Shown: positions 21,260 to 33,730 of the stretch, in pieces | How positions within the stretch are numbered: position 1 is the first letter of the stretch | How the letters are laid out: every line of letters starts with the position of its first letter | Origin: Cryptomeria japonica | Taxonomy: Eukaryota > Streptophyta > Pinopsida > Cupressales > Cupressaceae | Direction of reading: 5' to 3' | Assembly (NCBI RefSeq): GCF_030272615.1 | Contig: NC_081414.1 | Location: 762,853,648-762,917,647, forward strand | Length of the DNA: 64,000 nt | The notes under the pieces: generated by a model | The model's database searches: none | Told to the model about the DNA's origin: nothing | What the model saw: the letters and a program-made list of their open reading frames with translations, nothing else | Position numbers and translations under genes: made by a program

Positions 21260-23494
21260 ATGTCATCTGCATCAACTACCTCTGAATCTGTACAACAATC
21301 CGCAATGGATACTTCGGTAAGCTAATACATCCTATCTTTTCAAAACCACAACTTTGGTGTTATTACTTTCATAATATACCTCTTTCATAATACGTTTTAT
21401 ATTGATTCCATCCCTTCCATTTTGACATGCACCTTATTTTCTAACATACACAAATATAGTTAAGCATTCTGTAATTGATGCATTTTTTAATCGTTGCGAC
21501 AATTAATGGTTTTAAAGTCTTTAATTGCATACACTTCAAAACACTAAACTATACGTGAAGGAATGATCAAATATATGTCTTAGTACCCTTTCATATTAAG
21601 TCCTCAATGTTGATATTATCTTTTTGTAGGAAATTTCCCAAAAGCATGCCCCCACCCCATGTGCAATTGAATTTATCAATGTTGGGGATGAGATTCCTTC
21701 AGCATTACTACAAGTTTTGTCATTCCAGAAAATGCAGAGTACCAAAGATGACATAGACAGATATAAACTAGTGTTGTTTGATGGCACATACATGCAGTTA
21801 GCAATTTTGCCTTCTAAGTATGCCAATCTGATAGATTCAGATGCTCTAAAAATAGGCTCGATAGTTCTATTGTCAAGTTATACTTGTAGATATGTATGGA
21901 ACACAAGGTAGGAAAGATACTATGTTTATTAAATATAATATCCTTCTTTGATATTCAATCGTTTCTAGCTACAATCCATAGAAACTTAAACAAAAGTCTT
22001 TTAATTTTACTGGACTATTATAATACTTAGTTTGCAGATCAAACAAAGCAACTGTCAATTTTTTGGTAAACCTGCATACCTATTCAAAGAACAACAACCA
22101 GAAATTATGAGCCAAGAAACACCATCATCCTCTAAATGTTCCCTTTAATTTGCTGCTGCATTACCATCCCCACAAAGTACAACCTAAGAAAATATAAGCC
22201 CTATCAAAAGTTTAAATCCGTACCAAAACAAATGGACAACCAAAGGAAAAGTTATTGATAAACGACCAATACGGTCATACAATACATCTACCAAGAATAC
22301 ACTAAGGGTTGTGAAGTTAGGGTTACATGTTTTGATCAAATAGCTCAACTACATTCTGGTTGTGTGGAGGTAGGTACTCACTATGTCATTTCTAAAGGGT
22401 CTATTAAGGAGGCAAACACAAGATACAATAAATTAAGCAACCATTTAGAGATCATCCTATCTGATGTTTCCATATTAAAACACTGCACCCATGATGATGA
22501 ATTAGGTCAAGTCCGCTCCCCTTTCACCCCTATTAATGAAGTGGTTCATCTAACTAATAATACAACAGTTGACATCATTGGTGTTGTTGTACATGTTGGA
22601 GATGTCATTGCAATCCATAGGAAGGATGGCAGTGAAATAACAAAGTGAGTTTTTAAAACTAATGATCTCTCTGACTCAACAATTGATGTCAATCTATGGG
22701 GTCCAACATCATGATAAAGAGGACATGATTTAAAAAATATGTTAACCCCTGATGGTGTTTTTATACTTTTTGTACATAATGCTTGTGTAGGGTACTTTAA
22801 TGGGAAGTTTGTCAACATGGCATTTGCAACAACATTACATATTAATCCTACTTTCCTAGAGGTAGAACCCCTCATGCTAAGAGGACATCTTCCATTGCAT
22901 ACTCATGATTTCTCTAGAGGATTTACTCACATTGATGGAAAATACACTAGGATGACTATTTCATCAATCCGTGAATGTATGAGTGTCAAACCAGAAACAA
23001 TTCAAACCACTTTACTTACTGTTCTGAGATTTGTGAATGTCACAGATAAAACTTTCTATTATGCAACTTGTCCACTGAAAGTAAATGGAAAACCTTGTAA
23101 AAAATAATGCACTCAATAGGTTGATGATTCATGGTTTTGTCCTAGATGTGAAATGACCATGGCAGAATGCAATTATAGTTACCTTTTACTAGTGAAACTG
23201 CAAGATGCCATAGGAACTGTTTGGGCAATTGCTTTTGATGAAGTGGGAACTCAATTGATAGAGAAAAATACAAAATAAATTTACGCACTACAAAATGATG
23301 CCACGACAGCACAAACACATTGCTCTATCATTAATACATGTATTTCACATTGCTACTCATTCGCTCTGCTGGTTTCTACTGACACATACAACTTTGAACC
23401 TACGATGAAGGTTACAATCAACAAAATCTGCTCTGTTGATTATAAAACTGAGTGTGGTGCTTTACTTGCAGAGATTGCTCGCCTCTCTGCATAG
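21260..23494 (+). pseudogene. Helitron-borne replication protein A large subunit (RPA70-like), degraded
   Basis: RPA70 binds single-stranded DNA. Proposed exon 1 is 21260-21316 (ATG at 21260), intron 21317-21629 (GT...AG), exon 2 21630-21907 with the N-terminal domain (ALLQVLSFQKM, YKLVLFDGTYMQLAILP), intron 21908-22037. Then follow a DBD-A start (LNPYQNKWTTKGKVIDKRPI, about 22208-22270), DBD-A/B (22364-22648: GTHYVISKGSIKEANTRY, VDIIGVVVHVGDV, IHRKDGSE; then VNLWGP), and DBD-C (22739-23107 with YYATCPLKVNGKPC and, after a stop, FCPRCEM: a Cx8C...Cx2C zinc ribbon). The end is at ARLSA near 23494. Stops occur before DBD-A, after DBD-A, after the WGP motif and inside DBD-C. Confidence 0.85.
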
Positions 23495-25040
23495 GCTAGA
23501 CATCCTGCCTAATTACAATTCTTTTTCTTCATACAACACTTATTACATTTCAAATTTTATATATTTTATATTAGTACAATCCTATAGATAGCTCTACATT
23601 TGGATGTTTTAATAACCTTGTCACTTTTCCTTTTAATCATATGTTATGTACACCTCTCTTTATATGTTCGAATAATTATATTTACATATATGCATGGTAA
23701 ATTTCTATGAATGGTCAAGTACCTATATATATATATATTTCTTACATCTATAACTGCTTGCAGTAAAAATTTAACTATTATTTCTTTGGAATACTTTCCT
23801 TATGTCATATACTTTCCTTTTGTCATGCTTATTAGTTTTGCACATCATATTACAATTAAAATTAGTCCATTTAGGTATGCATGGATATTATAATAGAAAA
23901 ATCCTATCTACAATATGCAACTATGATTACATATTTTAAAATGCATACAACCATGTGTATATTTACATCTGCAATTGAAGTATTCAACACTAAGAATGTG
24001 CATGTCTGTATATAGATAAATACATATGCACATGGACTTCTAACTATTTTTAAACTCTTTCAGAAGTACTTGTCACTACATTGCACAATATGTTTGACTG
24101 CATACTCATCTATGCTGGCTAGTTGCCTTGTAGAATAAATTTGATTTCCTTGAGATTTCTTATATATATAATTACTTAGTATTCATATTTTGGTGTAGAA
24201 TTACATATTTACATTTATCTAAAAATTGCAGTTTTCTATTGCTTTCATTCATTACTAATTTTCCATCAATTACTTTCTTTGACTATGATGCTTCTACAAA
24301 GTCACCACACTTTTATATTCCTTTCTTTCCTTGCAATTTTAGCTTTAATTGTTGTTTTCCTCTATGATATAAATATGATTATGTATATTTCTATATAGAG
24401 GTTGCATACTCATCTATGCTGGTTAGTTGCCTTGTAGAATAAATTTGATTTCCTTGAGATTATTACAAATTTTCCTTCAATTACTTTCTTTGATTATGAT
24501 GCTTCTACAAAGTCACCGCACTTTTCTATTCCTTTCTTTCCTTTCATTTTTAGCTTTAATTGCACTCTTTCTATATGATATAAACATAATTATGTATATT
24601 TCTATATATAAATTACAATATATAGATATGTACATATATATAAGTATTTCTAAATAAATATATATACAAAATTATATACTTATATAAACATATATGTATT
24701 TCTATTTGTGCATATCTATTTGTACAGATTTACATATATTTATATACACTTTTTTATTCATATATATTTGTACATGTGCATATTTATACAAATATCTATA
24801 TATATGTATAAATATATATCTATGCATCAATATATATCCATAATCACTTTCCTCAAATGTTGTCGTAACCAAAATTATAAACAAAATAACAAATCTAGAA
24901 ATGTATTTATATACAAATATATATTTATACATAATTATAGAATTATATATATATACGTGTATTTATATATGTGCATATCTATGTATACATATATACACAT
25001 ATTTCATTGATATGTATATATATACATACATACATACATA

Positions 25041-25082
<42 letters not shown>

Positions 25083-25640
25083 CTATATATATATATATAA
25101 TGGTTTTGGCAAAAAAATCTCATAGGTAAAGTGTGCACTCAACAAAGTAAACGTTAATCAATTGAAGTCTTGCATAGAAAATACAATTCACAACAAAATG
25201 AGCACCACAAAACTAAACAGAAGAACATTACAATTTAAATTAACCAGTTTTCTGTTGCTATATCTTTTTGATTACCAGTTGACCAAGATTTAAGGAAGAA
25301 GTATACGTAACAATCCAAAAGCATCTGTATGCACCCAAAAATATCCACAAAAAAACATATATTACTTCTTACATAGCTTTATATATATATAAATATATTT
25401 ATATATATGTATATTCCTCACTACAATTATATATGTATTTACATACATACATATATCTATGTACATATGTACGTATGCATGTATATATATTTTCAAGTAC
25501 ATATATATACACACGTATTTATCTATATGCAAATATCTAACTTTAGAAATATATATTATATGCCTATGTATATGCCTTGAATTTCTTATAGTTCCATTAA
25601 AATAAAAGAAAGTAACTGTATGCTTGCTGTCATACATGCT
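23495..25640. other. AT-rich interval with microsatellites and an internal duplication
   Basis: No gene. A stretch of about 200 bp occurs twice, as pieces 24103-24165 with 24245-24400 and as 24404-24605 (TGCATACTCATCTATGCTGG, GATGCTTCTACAAAGTCACC, TCCTTTCTTTCCTT shared). A third relative lies at 39760-39830 beyond the helicase. 24590-25110 is TATA/ACAT-rich, with (CT)n and (AT)n at about 25040-25100. Long open frames here are only microsatellite translations. Confidence 0.7.
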
Positions 25641-25875
25641 TCAATGCCTTCTCTCTTCAATTGTTAGAATTCAAACACACCTTTGTTCTCTTACAACTAC
25701 TAGACATCTATTGAACCTTCCACCCAACAAGGCGATGCCATCAAATCTAAGAGGAAGCAAACAAATAGAACTTACTATGCAAAGAATAGAGGCAATATTT
25801 CCAACAAATGGAAAATGAAACAACATGCACATCAAACATTTGATAGTGACTCCCACACTCTATTACAAATAGAAA

Positions 25876-27867
25876 CCAATGACCCTCAACCAAGTAATGT
25901 TCCCCAAACACATTCAATTGCTCCTGAGCTCACCTTGCAGACTCCTTCATTCCTATACACATTATCTAACTTCCAAAAAAGTTGATATGTTGGAGCTCAT
26001 GAAGGCGTGTTTTGTTTATAGAGAAAGCTGTGTGGGCATTATTATTAAAAATGCGAACCATGCAGTTATATGCATGAGATATTCTGCTGAGAGAGGAATT
26101 CACCATTTCTCTTCATCAAATAGTATGGACCTAAATGAACAACCTTATATTTTAAAGTGTCTTTCTCAAGTAGAAGAAATGCTCATAGCAAGGATTGCTC
26201 CTGTTTTGCAAGTTACTCATGCAAGGGGAGGGAAATATAAGTATTTAGGTCACACAATTAACTTCCCACATGATATTTTAGAAATTGCTTTGTCGTTGCC
26301 ATGAAAAATTCAATATTTAGAAATCCTTATTGTTTGTAGAACTAATTTAGAAGGGTTAACTTATGACTGTTACCCTAATAGGTATCACGTCATGAATGCA
26401 TTGACTTACAAAATTAAGCATGACCAATACTATAAAGATGTAGTCATTGATCTAGATGCACTACAACTATTGCCTGAATTCAACACTGACATTTTAGAAC
26501 TTTTACATTTAGTAGCTTCCCCTCAAGAAGAGCCTATACAAGAAAATGCTGATGTAGCCAACATGAACAATGCCAAAGAAGTAATAAAAAACACTTCTTC
26601 ATTTATTCCATGACTTCCATCCTCAATGCCTGAACTAGATGCAATTAGGACAATCCTACATCTGAATAATATCGACAACAATGTTGTCCCTTGGCTACAA
26701 ATCAGTTCATCACCTATCAATGAGTACAATATAGATGGTTTGCTTACAATGGCATTCCCAACACCATTTCCTAATGGACTGTCTTTACCACTTCAAGGTA
26801 GAACAAAACATGTACATTTACATGAATATAATTTGCACTTAATAAAATATCATGATCAAAGATTTGGCCAGGATGTCCATTTCAGATATTATATCTACAA
26901 TCTTATGATGAGGCATCGATCTCAACAATCAGTTGCTGTTTTCATAAAGACAAATTTAGAAGATTCTCTTCTAGTTAATCTTCATGCCCTAAGAGAGGAC
27001 TTCAAAACACACCTTCAAATGAATTACCAAATCACATCATGCAATATGCTACCTCCTTGCGCGACACACATGCATTTTGGAGCAAACCTCATAGGGATCT
27101 TACCACAATGATAGAAAAGTTAGGACCACCAACGCTTTTCTTTACACTAAGCTCAGTTGATACAAAATGGCCTGACTTGTATAAAATGTTTCCAAAACCA
27201 CACTCAAATACTTTACAACCCAATAGAAGGCAATCTATTGAGAATTTAGTCAATAACCTGCATATAACAACTTTATGCTTGCGTCTAAGATTTCAGATCT
27301 TTCGTGATGAAGTAATTGTCAACCAGTAGCATGCCATCGACCATTGGTACAAATATGAATGGCAACATTGAGGCTCTGCACACATTCATGCATTTTTGTG
27401 GCTGCCACAAGCACCTAATATTGATAACCTTGATTCCATAGACCATGAAAACATTGAATTAGTTAAAACCTTCTTTGACTAGTACATCACAACATGGAAT
27501 CCACACACTGAAGTGGACCACTCAAATAGGTAGTATACACTTGCAATTTCAGATCCATGTCTCTCAAATACATATGTCATTTTTAGATTTGATCCTTGCA
27601 CAAAGTACCTTGGACTGAACAATATAACTCATCATTGATAATAACCATAATAATAGCCCATCCTACAAGCCAGCAAGAAATGATAGTCGACTCAATATTC
27701 ACAACCCAATGATGCTAGCCATATGGAGGGCTAATGTTGATTGTTTGGTTGTGTGCTCAAAAAAGGCAGTTCTCTGATATATCTCTAAATACGCAGAAAA
27801 AGCTGAATGCAAATCAGAGAGCTATCTGCCATGTTAAAAAGAATTGTTGGATCGACAAATTCAGAAG
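25876..27867 (+). pseudogene. Helitron Rep/helicase protein, 5' half (DUF6570, Rep HUH and Y2)
   Basis: The replication initiator nicks DNA and drives rolling-circle transposition. Order: a DUF6570-type block (ILKCLSQVEEMLIARIAP, GHTINFPHDI, about 26140-26300); a Helitron-like N domain (PINEYNIDGLLTMAFPTPFP, YHDQRFGQDVHFRYYI, 26640-27110); after a frameshift near 27030, DTHAFWSKPHRDLTTMI and TLSSVDTKWPDL; the HUH motif HIHAFLWL at 27381-27404; RNDSRLNIHNPMMLAIWRAN; and the two-tyrosine motif YISKYAEKAE, tyrosines at 27778-27780 and 27790-27792. In-frame stops lie at 26302, 26611, 27327, in the codon five residues before the first HUH histidine, and directly before the first tyrosine (TGA where the family has Arg). 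The frame is cut at 27867 by the gypsy insertion. Confidence 0.9.
27863..27867. repeat. Target-site duplication AGAAG (left)
   Basis: AGAAG before the LTR start TGTAGC at 27868, repeated at 35799-35803 directly after the second LTR. Confidence 0.95.
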
Positions 27868-28038
27868 TGTAGCATCCTAAAATTGCGACACTTGCAATTT
27901 TGACTACATTTGGGTCTTCACGATGGCGGCACAACGTTGAACCTGAATGGAGACCCTGAAACCTATTTACGACATCAAAAATTGCATATTTCTACACCTT
28001 GGCCTGATCCTTCCTTGCACCCTGCTGTCCTGGGAGGT

Positions 28039-28127
28039 GGGACCATGGCGCCCAGCGCCCTGGTCCTTCAGGACCATGGCGCCCAATGCCCTAGTCCCTC
28101 AGGACCATGGCACCCAGTGCCCTAGTC
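28039..28127. repeat. Three tandem GC-rich hairpins in the gypsy 1 LTR
   Basis: The unit GGACCATGGCGCCCAGCGCC plus CTGGTCC is self-complementary: GGACCA pairs with TGGTCC and GGCGC with GCGCC. It is repeated three times in a row with decay at CpG sites. The counterpart in the 3' LTR is about 34700-34790. Confidence 0.8.
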
Positions 28128-28250
28128 CCTGGCCCTATTTTGGGCCCGGTCTCTTTTGGGCATCGGGTCTTTAAGTATGCAAATTGGAAAATAATGTTTT
28201 CAGGTCAGCCTAAGGTTGGAAAAATCAGTCTATCAACCCTAATTGACAAG

Positions 28251-28258
28251 TATATAAA
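28251..28258 (+). promoter_or_regulatory. TATA box in the gypsy 1 5' LTR
   Basis: TATATAAA after AATTGACAAG, conserved in the 3' LTR (34912-34919) and, as TATATAAGG, at 52660 in gypsy 2. It is the likely promoter for the element transcript. Confidence 0.65.
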
Positions 28259-29138
28259 CTACATTTCCCCTCCCATTTGGGGAGAAGAGGAAAGAAGTAA
28301 GAAAAAAAAGAAAAAAATATATGCAAGCAAGAGGCGGAAGCGATATTCAAACATTCAAACATTCAAGCATTCAAACATTCCTTCAAGCAATTGAGCATTC
28401 TAAGTCTCCATTCAAGGCTAAGTGTTGCATTCAAGACAAGGATTCAACCATTGAAGAGGAGATCACTTACAACATACAAAATACAACATTCATTACACCT
28501 TCGCATGTAAGAATACAAACATTCTTACGACAAGGTATCAGTACTTGATTACATTACAAACATTTACATTTACAACATTCTCATTTCTTGGTTAATTCCA
28601 AAATTGGGGTTTGACCTAAAGGCAAACCCCTAATCCCTAACCCCCCAATCATCCTCTCTTTTCTGTGTGTAGGTTGTAGGTACGCGGCTGTAATTGAAGA
28701 TTTGGAATCCTTGTGCAGAGACGAACAGATCCCCCTTCGTTTCGCGGATTTTTCGGAGGACCGTGTGCACGTCGGGTGCCATCGTCCCATCAACTTTCGC
28801 TCAAATTTTTAGAACAGCATCATCTCGACATTTTACTACAAATTCCAGGTCCGCAGCTTCATCCCGTATCCCTATCTCTGTTTATAAGCGAATCTCTCTT
28901 ACTTTCCTAGTTCAATCTTTCTATCTACATTCTTTACAAAAGAGGGTATCCTTGATGTCTCAACCCTTGAAACTCATTTACAATCTAGTCTTGCATTGTG
29001 TGGGATTGGATCTTGTGGGTTTCAACCCCTCTTTTGAATGTAAATTCCCTCCTAAGTGAAAACTGTCAATCCTAGTGACCTCCTTTCCCCTTGGAGTGGG
29101 GGGAGAACACTTAGGGTTCGATTTTTTTCTTCTTTACA

Positions 29139-29157
29139 TTTTGGTGAACCCAACGTG
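29139..29157 (+). promoter_or_regulatory. Primer-binding region of gypsy 1
   Basis: TTTTGGTGAACCCAACGTG directly follows the LTR end. A TGGTGAAC-type site in this place fits a tRNA primer, but I cannot say which tRNA. The same phrase (TTTTAGTGAACTCGAC) follows the gypsy 2 LTR at 53534. Confidence 0.6.
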
Positions 29158-30325
29158 AACATCCTAATTCTGATTATTCATGGTTAGATCTGAAAAATTT
29201 GCTTCCTTAATTACATTTCCATGTTTGATCTTTTTGCAAATTTTAGAGGTTAATTGCATAAAAACCCTAAAATTTTCTTTTTAGTAATTGAGCTTGTGAA
29301 ATGTTTAATTGTTAATGCTTGTTTCAGATCTACCCTTCTATTGCAAATTGTCAAATCATATCTGTGCTTTAATTGTGAAAATTAAGTGGTTAAGTGTCAA
29401 AACCCTAATTTTTAAAACCCTCTTGATTCAGCCTTTGACTGATGATTTCACTGATCAAAACACCTCCAAATCGGCTATAACTTTGGATTCTGCAACAAAA
29501 TCATAATATCTCTCATCCCTGAAAATTTGGAAAAAAGTTGCGAGGACCATGTGCACCCCGAGCGCCATTGACCTCGACATTTTTTCTGAAATTTCGGGAG
29601 CTAGATCTTACTGTATTTTTCTGCTAAAATCCAGAATTTTGGCTGATTTCATCAATTCTAACACTTTCAAAATTAAAGTCAAAGTTGGTCTAGTGATTGC
29701 TTGGATTAAGGCTTATAATCATTCAAAAATTATTGAAATTGAAATTCATGTCAAAATTATGTTTCTTACTGTCCTAAATCTGAAAAGTGTGTTGGCATTC
29801 ATTCGAAATTTCAGTGCTTTATTCAAATTTTTGCAGTTTGTGACTTTTGAAATTAAATGTTTAATTGCAACAACCTTGATTTCCACTTTCAAAATTGAGT
29901 TTTGCGTGAAATTGAGTCAATTTTTAAATTTCAAAACCTGCATTGCTTTTGGTATTCCCTCTAAAATCATAAAGTTCAAAATTTCAATTTCCCTCTCTTT
30001 TTTCAAAATTCAAATTTTACATTTTTCAACAATCTTGGTAGGGTTCAATTTTGAGATTGCAACTTTAATTTGGCCTATCTACAGATCGTAAAATCACTCA
30101 ATTTTTTCAGATTAGCTTTAAAATAATCATAACTTTCATCCCTGAAAATTTTGAAAAAAGTTGCCAGGACCGTGTGCACTCCGTTCACCATGGTCGCTGA
30201 CATTTTTTTTGAAATTTCGAGAGATTGTCCTGATTGCATTTAACAGCTTAAATCTAGGAGATTGGTTGATTTTATTGAAATTTGCTACCTCTAAATTCAA
30301 AATCTTCTCTCTCTCTCTCTAGTGC
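29158..30325 (+). other. 5' untranslated region of gypsy 1
   Basis: No intact coding frame recognised. It holds two copies (about 29518-29600 and 30140-30222) of an 80-bp phrase with AGTTGC.AGGACC.TGTGCAC, also related to a phrase in the LTR at 28755. The rest is T-rich with many AAATTTCAA/TTTCAAAATT words. A (CT)n tract lies directly before the gag ATG. Confidence 0.65.
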
Positions 30326-33300
30326 ATGAGTTTTACAACAATAAGCCCTACTTACACTATTCCCGTTAGACGAAGCCTTAAAATTAAGTCTTTCCAAGGT
30401 TTAATTACCGAGGAGATGGAACCTAATTTGAATGGCCTTTTTAATGAGGACATGGGTAATTCCTCTAATCCTCTTAATGATGAAGAAGCTCTCCATGAGG
30501 TTTCTGTAGAACAACTTTCGAAATTGGATAACCAATTTGATGATTTTTGACAATGGATGTCTCAAGAATACCCCGATAGTCAAGCTCTTCCTTTAATTGA
30601 AGGTCTAAAACGTATGGTTCAAAATGATAAGAATGGAATTGATATTTTGCATAGTATTGCACACATTGTGGATTCGAATGTGATGCCTATGAAGAGTTGT
30701 GCTGAAACTTTGGGTTATACACAACCTCCTATTCAAGTTAATCATTCTATCCCTTTGACAACTTCTATTGCCAGTATACCTACTTTTACATCAAACATAA
30801 TGACTACTTCAACACAAGACATTCCACCTATGATCACTAGTCATGGGGGCAATCCTTCTTCTTCAATTAACCCTCTTCCTTCATTCAATCCAACTTCTTC
30901 ATTCATTCCTTCAATGAGTGTCCCTATTACATCTCCACAAATGAACTTGGCACAAGGGGGCAATTCGTTTAACCATTCCACTCCTCCTTGTAGTGTTCCT
31001 CCTTTCCAATCATCTCCTATGACTATCTATCATAGTGTCTCGCCATCTTACTCTCAATCAATACCTTCTTTCAATAACATAATACCTCCATCACAATCTA
31101 ACACGTCTAATATGAATTCTTCGACTGAAGCGACCATTAACAATCTTGCACAAGCTGTCTCTTCTTTATAGCAACAAATTGCCTCTATGAATCAATCTAA
31201 GTTTAGTGTGCCCACATTTGATGTTGCGAGCCCACTTTCTCTTGACATTGTTTGAGCTATTCCCCCTAAGCATGTCGAAGTCCCGCAATTGGAGCTTTAC
31301 AATGGTAAAGGTGATCCTCTAACACATGTTAAGACCTTTCAAACAATATGTACCGATTTTTCTCATGACCAAAGGTTGCTTGCAAAACTGTTTACTAGAA
31401 CATTAAGAGATAACGCTCTACAATGGTATTGCTCGTTGCCTTCCTATTCTATTACTTCTTTCCAACAACCTGCAAATGCTTTTATTCAACAATTTCAAAA
31501 CAATATAAGTCCTAAAGTTACTTTGATTGATTTAATGCATTGTAAAAGTGGTGTTAAAGAAAAAGTGATTGATTTCATTGGTAGATATAAGCATTTGTAT
31601 GCTCAAATTTCTTTTCCAGTGCCTAACAATGATATTCAAAGAATCTTTATTTCTAATTTACAAAAAGATATTAGAGAAAAACTTCTATTTTTTGAGTTTA
31701 CTTCTTTCCAACAGTTGTGTGCAACTCTTCACAATTATCAACTGACTATGAGTCAAATGGAACAAGCAAATCCTATGGCTCCGAGTGATAAGGGTGATAG
31801 TAGTCAACAACCATTTGGGAAGTTTAAACCAAACAGAGAGTCCATTAAATTCAATGAAAACACCATCAACAACAATGTGAATGCAGCATCAGGTGTGCCT
31901 CCTATTTCTAAGTTTTTCAAGAAAGAAAGAAAGTTTACTCCTTTGAATGAATCATTGCATAGTATTATGAATAAGTTATTGGAACAAAATGTGCTTACTC
32001 TCCCTCCTATAAAGAAAATAGATCCTACAAAGATTAATTCACCCTATTTTGATAACAAATCTTTTTGTCAATTTCATCGTCAACTTGGGCATGATACTGA
32101 AAAATGTTTTGCTTTAAAGGGTAAAATTCAAGATTTGATTGATAATAATACTATCTCTGTTTCTGGTGTGAATGATAAAGACAACACATTTGTAGCTCCT
32201 CCTAACCAAAATCTTAATATTTTTACTGATCCATTACCTTTTCATACCTCTAATGCAATTTATACTAATGATTCCTCTGTCTCACCTGATGATCTTGTGT
32301 CTATGACTCCGAATGTGATTAACTTTGTGGAGCAGCAAAAAATCCCTGAAGAACCTTCCATCACATTTGATTCCAGTGAAACTATCAGGGCACCTGATGG
32401 GCCTTTATATATAGTTGAAAAAGTCAAGAATACACCTTGCCGTGGAGTGCTTATTGATCCTTCTTGCATGGTTAATATCATTACTGAAGAATTTCTTTTT
32501 ACTTTGCAATTGAATCAAGTGATCTATGACGAAACAAATGTGGTTGTGAAATTATTCATTGCATTTTATTCTCCTGCAATTGGTTCTATTACATTACCTA
32601 TTGAGGTCCATAACAAATCCCTTGATGTGAGCTTTGCTATTATTCCATTGTCCGAACAATTTCGTGTGAAGCTAGGCTATCCTTGGCTATCTTCCATGAA
32701 AGCTATTGCTACTCCTATTCACAAGTGTTTGAAATTTCCCCATAATGGTGAAGTTGTTACTATCAATCATAGTCTCTTTAAACCAGCTGAAAGAACTTCT
32801 AGCGTTCCTATTGATTATTTTTGGCCTAAACAATTCCAATCTCTTCCACCACGAAGTGATCATCTTTTCAAATCTTATCAAAAGTGGAAAAAAAATATGA
32901 TCCTATCTCTAAGTGAACCTAGAACACCCAAACTTGATATTCCTATCATTCTTGAGAAGGAAGTTCTTCCTTTGAAAGATAAAACTAATGTCTTTCCTCA
33001 AGAAGATTCCCAACCCATCCCTATGGATGAGACTATGTCTATGCCTAATAAAATTTCTAAAGGTAGACCTATACCTCCTCATCATGATGGACTTGGTCTC
33101 CTTCCTAAACCAAATATTCCTCCTTTATATGGAGCAGTTCCTCCTCCTTCCTCTTATAAAGAGAAGAGACCTTCCTCTTCTCCTATTATCCAACCTAAGA
33201 GACCACAACCCAAACACCCAAGTGATAAGGATGAGAACATTCCTCCTCCTCAATCTTCTCAACTTCCTACTAAGACTAGACGAAATTGTTCTGCACGTGA

Positions 33301-33730
33301 ATGCCGATGAAAGCATCATCTTAGAGCTCAGGCAGCTGCTTCTCAAACTTTGAAATCCCCAAAAACACCTTCAGCTAGCATTATTCCATTTTCTCCTCAG
33401 CTAGAAATTGAGCCAAAATCTCCTAAGCATAAGATGCATGATGGTTTTGATCCTGTGCGAGTTAAAGATCCTATGTTTATAAATCTTGATGATGATATAG
33501 ATGAAAATGTTATTCATGATGAAAATGTTACTCCTCTTTCTTCTGATAGTGAATATGAATATGTTGATATTGATAACCATTTATCTAACGAATTTTCTAA
33601 AGCACTTATCCTAGCTCCTAGACAAGAACAACGTGGCTTGGAACATGAACATAGCCCTTGTTTGGATCTTGTGATAGCTCCATCTGATGTGTTGGATGTT
33701 CCTCCTCTAGCGTGTTCCCTACCTTCCTGA
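30326..33730 (+). pseudogene. Gypsy gag-protease, one frame with four stops
   Basis: The whole 3.4 kb stays in one frame with in-frame stops at 30548 (TGA), 31169 (TAG), 31253 (TGA) and 33308 (TGA) and no frameshift. Order: acidic N-terminus; Ser/Pro-rich linker (30640-31160); retrotransposon gag capsid domain (GKGDPLTHVKTFQTI, WYCSLPSYSITSFQQ, FIGRYKHLY, 31289-31750); zinc-knuckle-like CQFHRQLGHDTEKC (about 32070-32110); retropepsin-like domain with VLIDPSCMVNIITEEFLFTL, then VKLGYPWLSSMKAI (32440-32710). The usual D-T/S-G or DPGS reads DPS here. It ends in a Pro-rich and then acidic tail. No polymerase follows. Confidence 0.9.

Larger units (their letters stand above)
27868..29138 (+). repeat. 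5' LTR of gypsy 1
   Basis: 1271 bp, TGTAGC...TTTACA. It has three tandem hairpins at 28039-28127, a TATA box at 28251-28258, an ATTCAAACATTCAAGC-type phrase array near 28345-28390 and the polyadenylation-side region to 29138. It differs from the 3' LTR mostly by C/T and G/A changes, which are concentrated in the first 400 bp. Confidence 0.93.

Noticed and set aside
27910-28394. Overlapping open frames at 27910-28125, 27947-28174 and 28107-28394
   Set aside because: They lie wholly in the LTR, cover the hairpin repeats in several frames and have no domain.
28345-28395. CRISPR-like run of ATTCAAACATTCAAGC phrases in the gypsy LTR
   Set aside because: The unit is only about 9-10 bp, without spacers, and is repeated in the 3' LTR; a simple tandem repeat in a plant element.
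28694-29059. 121-residue open frame in the LTR, repeated in part at 35373-35570
   Set aside because: LTR sequence; the frame is not kept in the second LTR.
29549-30091. 180-residue open frame in the gypsy 1 leader
   Set aside because: Composition is that of T-rich leader repeats (AAATTTCAA words); no domain, and gypsy 2 has no counterpart frame.
32988-33353. 121-residue frame overlapping the gag-protease end
   Set aside because: Out-of-frame shadow of the Pro-rich tail.
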